The position numbers and the translations under genes were made by a program. The notes under the pieces are model-generated. The model did no database searches. It had not been told where the DNA came from and saw nothing but the letters and a program-made list of their open reading frames with translations. This document shows positions 24,311 through 33,700 of a stretch of DNA of 64,000 bases, piece after piece; the first letter of the stretch is position 1; each line of letters begins with the position of its first letter. The stretch comes from Halicephalobus mephisto (taxonomy: Eukaryota; Nematoda; Chromadorea; Rhabditida; Panagrolaimidae). The DNA is taken from assembly GCA_009193035.1 (NCBI GenBank), contig SWDT01000101.1, positions 124,001 through 188,000 of the forward strand, read 5' to 3'.

Positions 24311-25340
24311 AAAAATTCACCTGTATTCAGCCAATGGGTGTTGTAGCTGTAGATTCGGGGTGGATCTGAGTATCTTATTACCGATTTGAATATCGGTCTT
24401 TGAAAATTAAGTTTAGCAGATATTTCTCTGGCTTTATCCATTAGGTTGAGTTACAAATCCTTTTGGTTCTGTATTAATTGCGAAATTTGACATAATTTTC
24501 ACGTTTTTTTTATAAATATTTAACTTTTTTGATGAAAATTGAAAATCGAAAATTAATAATGACGATTTTCATTTTTATTGGGCCTAAAAGTTATTTTTTT
24601 TAGTGCTGATTTTTTAAGATAACTTGGTCGAAGAGAAACGTGTAGTAAAGTTGTTCTATGACAATTTGGATTTGATGGAAATAAAAAATATTGAAATTTG
24701 TTGTTTTTTGTTTTTTGGAACGAGACGGAAATGTAGTATGAAACAATATCAGTGATATAATGCAATATCCAGGGAACCTTGATCGACGTGAAGTGTCCTC
24801 TTTTGTACTTGTCGGTGAAGAAAACACTGTTTAGTCTCGGATGTCCTGGATAATCCGGTCGTGGGATTTATAACAAGGTTGAAAAAAGACAGAAGCAATT
24901 AGTAGAGAAATATATAATTGAATTTGATTTTAGTTTATGTTGATTAATTAACGTTGGATTTTGCTTAGTTTTGAAAAAAGTGTGGTATAAATAATATACG
25001 TAAAATCTAATTATCACATTATCCCCTCAGGGAATCTCTGTTCTATCAGCCAGATCGCAATATAAGGCTAGGGAAACTGAATCCTGGAGAGAAAAAAAAT
25101 AAAACTGAATCTTGGAGAAAAAAAATAAAACTGAATCTTGGAGAGAAAAAAAAATAAAATTGTTCTATTGAATATATTTGGATTTCTGTGGAGTTTAGTC
25201 GATTCGGGGTTGACGAACCTAAGGACATATTTCATTTCGATTCGCTTGACAATGTTGAATAAAATTATCCAGAAAACTGCGTCTGGTAGGAACCTCAATC
25301 CTTCACTCAGTCTCGGAGCTGTGTAACTATCATTGAATGT
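24300..25340 (-). other. coding-like minus-strand fragments, probable decayed gene
   Basis: Three segments look once-coding. About 25330-25150 contains APRLSEGLRFLPDAVFWIIL and KYVLRFVNPESTKLHRNP. About 24870-24700 contains HPRLNSVFFTDKYKRGHF and WILHYITDIVSYYISVSF. 24441-24325 reads MDKAREISAKLNFQRPIF and ends RIYSYNTHWLNT at a GTGAAT donor. No consistent spliced frame was found. At the DNA level the middle segment resembles 49170-49245 (shared 'gaagtgt', 'ctcttttgtact'). The family is not recognised. Confidence 0.35.
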
Positions 25341-25569
25341 TGTTGGATCGTCGCTGGGGAATCCGCATCCGCGTGTAGACACAAATATATGGAAATTACT
25401 TTATTGGAGCTAAAGATACGAGATAAATCACAACTCTATCACAATTATTGCGCAATCCCCAAATAGCCGTCAAAAAACAATCTTACGCCTTCCGTTGGTC
25501 CTCAGGGTATTTCCCTTCGGGACCAACGCTGTGTGGCTTGCGCTCAAATGGATAGTGTTCGCTCCAACA
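25341..25569. mobile_element. TG...CA-bounded element, short copy (solo-LTR-like)
   Basis: It starts TGTTGGATCG and ends TCCAACA, with near-matching 5-bp flanks AATGT/AATAT. Its left part ('ccgcgtgtag', 'acgagataaatcacaactct') and right part ('ttattgcgcaat', 'ccttccgttggtcctcag', 'atttcccttcgggacc') match both ends of the element at 31946-32857, of which it looks like an internally deleted relative. It has no ORF of its own. Confidence 0.65.
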
Positions 25570-25609
25570 AATATTTAACGTTCTGTGCAGCCCCGAAGAC
25601 CCGTCCTAC

Positions 25610-25700
25610 ACGAGTAATGAATCCCCGTCTCCGGTGAACTCTCTGATTGTATGGAAACAGCAATTACGAAACAACTGTCGCATAAGATCCGTGATAGGAC
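25610..25700. repeat. diverged single copy of the 7-kb dispersed repeat
   Basis: Shares 'cgagtaat', 'ctccggtgaactct' and 'aattacgaaacaactgtc' with 7030-7560 (reverse complement) and 27955-28310. Confidence 0.6.
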
Positions 25701-25849
25701 GTTTATGTTCCAATTTTTACAATTCTAATTTAAAAATTAAAAACGAAAAACAATTTTAAATAACTTTACATCCATTATATAGTATTTTACAGCTATTTCA
25801 GATAAGTTTCAACTTTTTTAAATAAAGTTTTTATATAAAATTTCAGATA

Positions 25850-26640
25850 TCCTTAAAATTTAGAGTTAGTTTTCAGAATCCAGGATTATAAAAATCAACT
25901 TCTGATTCTGATTTACCATTCAGAATCTATGAGTTTTAATACAGTATTACAAGTGTGTTTTGTAATTTTAACTCTAAAATTGGAAGATAAATGTTTCAAA
26001 TATAAATATTGCTTAACTCAAATTCTTGAATTCTGAAAATCACCCATTAATTCTGATTTTCCATTCAGAATTCATTAATTTTAATACAGTATTGTAAATA
26101 CTTTTCGTAAAAGTTTAACTCTAAAATTGGAGGATAAACGGTTAGGATATAAACGTTTCAAATATAAATATTGCTTAACTCAAATTCTTGAATTCCGAAG
26201 ACCGTCCATTAATTCTGATTTTCGCTTCAGAATTCATGAATTTTAATACAGTATTGTAAATACTTTTTGTATAAGTTTAACTCTAAAATTGAAATATAAA
26301 CGGTTAGGATATAAATGTTTCAAATATAAATATTGCTTAACTCAGATTCTTGAATTCCGAAGATCACCCATTAATTCTGATTTTCGATTCAGAATTCATA
26401 AATTTTAATACAGTATTGTAAATATTTTTTATATAAGTTTAACTCTAAAATTGAAATATAAACGTTTCAAACATAAATATTACTTAACTCAGATTCTTGA
26501 ATTCCGAAGATCACCCATTAATTCTAATTTTAGACTCAGAATCTATGGGTTTTAATACAGTATTAAAAATGTTTTTTATAGTTTTAACTTTAAAATTGAA
26601 ATATAAACGTTCAAATATAAATGTCACAATCGAAAAAATT
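25850..26640. repeat. tandem repeat, about 165-bp unit, about 4-5 copies
   Basis: Each unit contains 'cccattaattctgattttc', 'ttttaatacagtattgtaa', 'gtttaactctaaaattg' and 'tattgcttaactcagattct'. The array ends about 230 bp before paralogue B; nothing else is seen in the stretch. Confidence 0.85.
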
Positions 26641-26874
26641 TAAAAAATCAAAATTCGATTAATTTTTATCAAATATTTGTAATTTAATTAAATAATAGTT
26701 TAGAAATTTACATAATGTTGTGTTTTAAGATGGAAATTTAAAAAATAAAAAATTTTGAAAATGTTTGAAAAATTTCGAGGAATTGGAACAGCCGACGTTC
26801 CCGCCCATCTCCGTTGAGTCATTGCTCGATTTTTTCTCCGATATTGATTTTATTTTTTTATTTTGCCATCCAAA

Positions 26875-28796
26875 ATGAGAAAATTCAATCTAGATATACT
26901 TTTTGACATTGTTTATGAACTTCTCGAAGATGTCCAGAACGACAATTCTAAAACTCAAGCATTCGTAACTTTGGACAAGTTCTATCTTTCCGGAAATGAG
27001 CCCATCTGGACTTTCGAGATGATTTCGACTACTGCGACTTCTGGAAGACTTGTTTTCCACCGTAATATAGAGACATTTGTTCTGAATGTGAAATATGTAA
27101 GTTTTTCATATATGAATTTTTATTTTTGATGACTTCAGAAGCGCGATCACAAATACGATATTCCTTATTTTCCTGGGACCAATTCTTGCAGAAAATTATT
27201 CATAACTGCTTTGTCCACGATCAAATCCTTGACTTTGGGAGATTTGCAACCTCTTCCTGACGAAATCGAAGAAATTCTAACTTCGAATCCTTGTAAGTTC
27301 ATATATGAAAATTTATTTTTAAAGATTTTTTAGATCTCGAAAATCTCGACATGAATAGAGTTCTAGAGGATGAGAACAAGCTGGCCGAGTTTCCGTGTAT
27401 AACAAAAATGAAAAATTTGAAGAATCTGACCTGTTCCTTGTCCGCTCTGGAGTCGTTCAGAAAAAACAGAATCTTCCTGAAACTGAACTCCCTCACTATC
27501 CGACAAACCCGGGCTGCAAATGTTTTTGGATTTTTCTCCAATCCATGTTTCGAAGCCGAAGAGATCAACATCGGGACCCTCAACCTGAACACTACACCAA
27601 TTATGGAGATCGTTAATCAAAAGTAAGTTTTATTTTTCATTAGGATTCTGGAGAAGGTTCTAGAATCTTTAGAGTTAATAAAATACTTTAGAATCATCCA
27701 CAATTTTGTAAAATTTTTAGATTCATATTCTAATAGAAATTTGAATAATTTCCTAAAATTTTCCAAATTCTTGTAGGTTTTAGAATCTTTTGAAATTTAG
27801 TAAAACTTTCTGAAATTTAAAATTCTGGAAAATTTCAAACATGTTTGTCACAAAACTCTTATTAATTTTTAATTTTTATCATAATTCTAGAACTTTTCAG
27901 AATTTTGTAAAAATTTTCAAACAACTTTGATTTTTTATTTTTTAAAATTTACTTTTTAAAACGAGTAATATAGCTTGTTTCCGGCGAGTTCTTTGAATGG
28001 TAACAATTACGAAACAACTGTCACGTAAAATAACGCGCAGATTACTGTAATTTTTATGAAGTCTGACATTCGTTTCGAAACAAATTCATAACAATGTCCA
28101 TTTCTGCTTTTTTATAAGGTTTTAAAATTTACTTTTTAAAACGAGTAATATAGCTTGTTTCCGGCGAGTTCTTCAAATGATAACAATTACGAAATAACTG
28201 TCACGTAAAATAACGCGCAGGTTACTGTAATTTTTATGAATTCTGATATTCGTTTCGAGACAAATTCATAACAATGTCCATTTCTGCTTTTTTATAATAT
28301 AAGATTTTTTTATTTTAGATTGCAATTCCCGACTGTTAAGAGGTTCTTCTACGTCACTAATGAACGAGAACTCCACGGAAAGCTCCCGGATTTTTTCAGC
28401 AATCTTCTTCGAGCTTTTATTTTTATGTTTCCTTCGCTGGAACTCCTGGAATTAACAATAACTACAGAACCCATTTTCACAACGAACGTTGATGGTCAAT
28501 ATCGTCCTTCTGCAGCTGAATTGATGGAAAATTACAAAGTTATGAAAGAAGCCATTAAAAATTGCGAAATTCCTTCGAAAATTAATCTCGTTTTTCGCAA
28601 CAAAGCCAACCTCTGGTTCAAACCGTTCGTCCAAGAATTATCCACCTTCAATGAGGATTTGACGAGGGTTTTTCCGGAAAAGAAAATTGAAGGTCGTCCA
28701 GTTTGGGGTATTTCAGAAAAGAACGACAATGTGGAAACTTCAATGCACATAGGCATCATGAGAAATCGTACTCTGAGACCTCATTTGGGTATTTAG
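26875..28796 (+). CDS. unrecognised nematode protein, paralogue B (380 aa)
   Basis: The exons are 26875-27096, 27139-27292, 27334-27622 and 28319-28796, with intron phases 0, 1 and 2, identical to paralogue A at 22438-24170. The start MRKFNLDILFDIVYELLEDV again looks like an amphipathic F-box-like helix. Downstream, LSTIKSLTLGDLQPLPDEIE followed by EILTSNPYLENLDM corresponds to A's LTSVKKIEINTNDPLPKDVT and LLLENPNFKKLEL. The last exon has a Leu-rich segment (MFPSLELLELTITTEP) and a charged tail. Codon use is more balanced than in paralogue A, which is strongly A/T-ending. The first two introns begin with a TCATATATGA-type word right after the donor. Function unknown; a substrate-adaptor role is only a guess from the repeat pattern. 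Confidence 0.75.
27955..28310. repeat. dispersed repeat, two tandem units in intron 3 of paralogue B
   Basis: Two units of about 178 bp, reverse-complementary to those at 7030-7560 ('gcttgtttccggcgagttct', 'aataacgcgcag', 'tgtccatttctgctttttta'). The two units are nearly identical to each other. Confidence 0.85.
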
Positions 28797-28809
28797 AGAA
28801 TTTTATCAA

Positions 28810-29430
28810 GAACTCAAATATAAGCATTATCTAATTTCTTAAGTTGTTCCGACGTGTAAAATATTTCATAAGATTCATATAAAAACGTTACCTCAATTCC
28901 TAAGTTATCTTTGGATGTGGAAAATTTTATGGAGTTCATATATGAAAATTATTTGATTTCGTAGGTCATTTTGGTATGTAAAAACTCCATAACAATTACT
29001 TAAATTACTAGGTCCTTCTATGAAAGAAGATCATAGAATTCATGGAAAGTACCTGATTTCGTAAGTCATTTTGGTATGTAAAACCTCCATAAAAATTATT
29101 TAAATTACTAAGTCCTTCTAAGAAAGAAAATCATAGAATTCATGGAAAGTACCTGATTTCGTAAGTCATTTTGGTATGTAAAACCTCCATAACAATTACT
29201 GAAACTCTTAAAAGCCATTTTACAATGTAAAAAAATGATAAAACTCACGAAAATTACCTGATTTCGTAAGTTATTCTGCCATATAAATTCATATATAAAT
29301 TACCTTATTTCTTAAGTCATTCTGACATGCAAAAATTCCGTAGAATTCATATATGAAAAATACTTGATTTCGTAAGTCACTTTGGTATGCAAAACTTCAT
29401 ATATAAAATCCATATATAAACATTACCCGA
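28810..29430. repeat. tandem minisatellite, about 100-bp unit
   Basis: Units contain 'tgatttcgtaagtcatttt', 'ggtatgtaaaacctccataa', 'aagtccttctaagaaagaa' and 'agaattcatggaaagtacc'. The array fills the gap between convergent genes and reaches the 3' end of the J-domain gene. Confidence 0.85.
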
Positions 29431-29432
29431 TT

Positions 29433-29987
29433 TCATAAGAGATCTCCTAATATATCATTTTCTAGATCTTCCAAATTTATGTTGGCATGAGGTACTTGAT
29501 TCTGTTGTCTGGAGGAACCTGCTTCTGTTTTCTGTCTCGTTTCGACGTCAAAGTTGTGTTTGTTCAAAAACTCCTGGTTTTGCTGTCGGAAGTTATTTAG
29601 TTCCTTCTGGGACATCTGGTGGTAAGCTTTGGGACCTTTTTGAGCTTTTTTCTGAGGAGCTGCTTCTGATTTTTCGAGTTCTTCGATCAGCCGTTTCCTC
29701 GTCGCGGAACTTTCGGCGAATTTTTTTTCTCGTTCTTTTTGTTGGATTAGTTTAGCTCGGCCTTCTCTGTCGTATTCTTCTTTCTTGTCTTTGTCAGATA
29801 GGAATTCATAAGCAATTTGGATTTTGTGGAAGATCTCTGTGGCTTTCTTTTTGTCGAGTTTGGTTTTGTCCGGATGGTACTCTATCGCGAGCTTCCTGTA
29901 AGCCTTCTTGATCTGCTTCGAAGTAGCCCCGAGAGATAACCCGAGGACCTCATAAGGATCACAATCGATCTTGGAGGATGAGGACAT
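29433..29987 (-). CDS. J-domain (DnaJ) protein, DNAJC17-like without RRM
   Basis: This is an HSP40-type co-chaperone that should stimulate HSP70 ATPase activity. It is a single uninterrupted exon of 184 aa. The J domain occupies residues 10-75: DPYEVLGLSLGATSKQIKKA in helices I/II, the HPD motif within IEYHPDKT, and AYEFLSDKDKKEEYDREGRA in helices III/IV. A charged helical region follows (EKKFAESSATRKRLIEELEK), then a Gln/Asn-rich tail ending DLENDILGDLL. The J domain and adjacent charged helix resemble DNAJC17, a nuclear splicing-associated co-chaperone, but the C-terminal RRM of that family is absent here. No signal peptide or Gly/Phe region is seen, so a type III J protein is the safe description. 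Confidence 0.88.
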   Translation of the reverse strand: MSSSSKIDCDPYEVLGLSLGATSKQIKKAYRKLAIEYHPDKTKLDKKKATEIFHKIQIAYEFLSDKDKKEEYDREGRAKLIQQKEREKKFAESSATRKRLIEELEKSEAAPQKKAQKGPKAYHQMSQKELNNFRQQNQEFLNKHNFDVETRQKTEAGSSRQQNQVPHANINLEDLENDILGDLL

Positions 29988-30740
29988 CGGGCCTGGAATT
30001 GTGAAGTCGATATATCAACGAAGAAAAGGGAAAAACTGGTCGCGACAATCCCGACGCGAAAAAATTACGAAATAAATACAATTACGAAACAGACACAACT
30101 ACGAAATCGTCTCGACAGCAATTTCGAAAATATTTTAAAAACTTTTAAAATTAAAGGTTTTAAAAATGAATAATAATTGAGAAATTTTAAAATTAATATA
30201 TTGGAAAATAAATATTGTTACGAAACTGTCTTGACACGAATGTTCAGAAGATTGTAGAAACCTCTGAAGTTTGAGATTTTAAAAATTAACAATAATCGGA
30301 GAATTTTAAAAAACGATATATGGACAAATAACGACGAAGAAAAAAATCCAAAATTGAAAACGAACATCGGAAAATTTTCGTTTCGGGACTTTTTTTGCGA
30401 TTTCATATATGGATTTCGAAATTCTACAGAATTTTTGTTTTCAGTCTTCACTGATGACGTCATTGGGTGAGTTTTGTTTTAGGATTACGATATCACTAAA
30501 GACCAAAAATTAAACTAAAATCAAAAGTCGTTTTGGTTAACTTGTGCTTGAATCAACGTGAGGGTCGTAAAACCAAAACTCAGTGAGGAAAACCCGGTAA
30601 GCATACCAGACCGCGATCGTAAACCTTTAATTTTCGGTTCGGCCTTTGGGGACATAAAATTCGAAAAAATTTAAGTATAAATTTGGTCTGGTTTTTCGAA
30701 GTAAATTAAAATTTGATTTTTGAACTGATTTAATTCTGAA
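29988..30740. other. divergent promoter region between the J-protein and ammonia-lyase genes
   Basis: AT-rich DNA with several 'aattacgaaa' and 'atatatgg' words. The right half (30500-30700) has higher GC and probably holds the 5' end of the ammonia-lyase transcript. No ORF or RNA gene is supported. Confidence 0.5.
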
Positions 30741-33700
30741 ATGTCAACGAAGACCGCCATTGTTTCGAATACTGTAACTACTCCTGTAAAATCGGTTACG
30801 GTAGCTACTACTCCAACGACTAAGAAAAGTCCTTCGCCGACCCCGTCGCTGAACGGGAACGGACATGCCGAAGTCCAGATGACCACCGAGAACGGGATTC
30901 AGAACCTCTCCGTCCCGAAGACGGCTCCTCAACAACCTGTGGATACTGTAAATGGGGACAACGACGAACTGATCGATCCTGTTTGTGATCCTCGTCATCC
31001 ACAATCTATCCATTTCAGCGACATCTCCAGTGCAGCTTTCAACATCCGCGACGGGATCATCAGAACTCCCTGTACTGTAGGTGTTTTTATTTTTTTTAAA
31101 AAACAAAATCCTTTAAAAAATTAATTTTATAATTTTACTAAAATCTTTCACAGTATATATTTATTCAAAAAAACAAAATTCTTTAAAAAACTAATTTTAT
31201 AATTTTACTAAAATCTTTACAGTATATATTTATTTAAAAAAATAAAATTCTTTAAAAAATTTATTTTATAATTTTACTAAAATCTTTCACAGTATATATT
31301 TATAAAAAAAATAAAATTCTTCAAAAAATTAATTTTATATAATTTTATTAAAATTCATTTTTCGAAAATTTATTTTTATAAATTTTCTACCGTATCAAAA
31401 ATTTTAAAAATACTTTTCGTTTTTAATTCAGTAATTTAAAAATTACTTAAAAATGATAATCAATTTTCGATAAAAACGAAAAATTGATAAAAAAATGTGT
31501 TTTTGTAATTTTCGACAAACAGACCGATAAAATAATTTTTTTTACGACATATGAATCATCTGTGTTAATTGTTTTAAAACCGAAAATAAATTTGAATCAC
31601 TTTTTTTAATTTAAAAATCAATTTTTAAATAAAAATATTTCATAAATTTTGGAAATAAAAAAAATAATTATTATTATTTTAAAAATTAATTTTTAAATAA
31701 AAATATTTCATAAATTTCGAAAATAAAAAAAATAATAATTATATTTTAAAAATTAATTTTTAAATAAAAATACTTCATAAATTTTGAAAATAAAAAAAAT
31801 AATTATTATATTTTAAAAATTAATTAATTATCTATATTTAAATATTTCAAAAAATAAAAATTAATATATAAATCTTGTCAGATATCATTTTCTACGATAT
31901 CCAAATAAATTTGAATCATTTTTTTAAATTTTAAAATAATATTAATGTTGGATCGTAACTGGGGCTCCGGATCCGCGTGTAAAAAAATATATAAAACAAC
32001 TTTATAAAGTCAAAAGCACGAGATAAATCACAACTCTTTTTTTTAGCACTTTATCGAACGTTTTCAAAGCAATTACAATATAGGATTTACAACATTATAT
32101 ACTCAAGCTTGGACTCTTCTATTGTTCGCTTGCGTTCGCGCATCTCAACCTTTCTGATCATCTTCAAGAAATTCTTCATCTTACTAGGATCATCTTCAGA
32201 GAATTCTTCTCTTACTAGGATCATCTTCAAGAAATTCTTCATCTTACTAGGATCATCTTCAGAGAATTCTTCTCTTACTAGGATCATCTTCAGGGAATTC
32301 TTCTCTTACTAGAATCATCTTCAGAGAATTCTTCTCTTACTAGGATCATCTTCAGGGAATTCTTCTCTTACTAGGATCATCTTTTTGGTCCTTCTGACCT
32401 CGCTTTTCTCTTTGATGAGTGCGTCTTAGCCGTTTGTAGTCAGATTGTGGCTGGCAAAGCCTGGATCTACAGTCTTCGGTCGGGAATCGAATCCGAATCT
32501 CGTAACTTTACTATCACGTATACTACCATTGTACTACCGAAGCAAATCACAACTTTACATGTTCGAAACGCTATCTCGTAGTTGCTTTATTTCGAACCTC
32601 AAACTTGGGTAATTAAACCATTATTATAAACACTCTATAAAATACAAAATAACACGATCGATAATTTTTTTAGGACTGTTAGAAGTCTCTCTGGATCAGT
32701 GGCGTTATTGCCGTTCCGATCACTACAAAAATTATTGCGCAATTTTAAAATTCCCGCCAATCCGCAATCGTATCCCTTCCGTTGGTCCTCAGAATATTTC
32801 CCTTCGGGACCAAAGTTATACAAGCTTCCACTCAAATAGATTATGTACAATTCAACAATTACTAATTTCGAAACAATACAAAATTAACCATTAATTTTAA
32901 CTTCTTATATAACCCATTACTGTAGTTCCTTTAGGGATTTCACAGTAGGAACTAGTTCAGTATTCTGCGTCAGATATGTTTGATTTCGATTTAAGAATTA
33001 ATTTTAATTTGTTTCCAGAAATCCCACCAACTTTCATCTCTTCTCGGAGTCGATCTCTACTTGAAGAAGGAGTTCCTCCAAGTCACGGGAAGTTTCAAAG
33101 AACGCGGAGCCAGATTCGCGCTTCTGAAGCTGAATGAACAACAGCGGAAAGCCGGGGCCATTGCCGCTAGCGCTGGGAACCACGCGTTGGCCTTAGCTTA
33201 TCATGGACAACAACTGGGGATTCCGATTACTGTAGTTATGCCCGTGTTTGCTCCTTTGATGAAAGTTTATTCTTGTAAGAATTACGGAGCTACAGTAATC
33301 CAAGTAGGACATAATATTCAAGAATGCAAAAAATACGGATTCAAGTACGCCAAGGACCACGGGATGACTTACATAAACGGATTCGACCATCCTGATGTCG
33401 TCGCGGGACAGGGGACGATAGGGTTGGAGATCCTCGAGGAAATCAGAAAAGTCGACGCCGTGGTCGTCCCTGTGGGGGGAGGGGGGCTGGTGGCCGGGGT
33501 CGCGAAGGCCGTGAAGACCCTCCGACCCGACGTCCTCGTCATCGGAGTCGAATCTCAGACATGTCCCAGTTTCATCAACGCATTAGAAAAAAAAAATCAT
33601 CCTTTAGCTCCAGAAGCAAGTCTTGCCGATGGTCTAGCTGTTCCAACAGTAGGAATTAACGCTGTTCATATTGCCCAAGGACTTGTGGACAAACTCGTCA

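Larger units (their letters stand above)
31946..32857. mobile_element. TG...CA-bounded element, long copy, in ammonia-lyase intron 1
   Basis: It starts TGTTGGATCG and ends TTCAACA, with flanks ATTAA/ATTAC suggesting a 5-bp target duplication. Both ends match the short copy at 25341-25569. The interior adds a 31-bp tandem array (32160-32385) and a tRNA-like segment (32472-32543, minus). No protease, reverse transcriptase or transposase ORF is present. It could be a solo LTR or a composite non-autonomous element. Confidence 0.65.

Noticed and set aside
32087..32385. CRISPR-like regular repeats (also considered at 39836-39975)
   Set aside because: Units are directly abutting with no unique spacers and the genome is a nematode; plain minisatellites.
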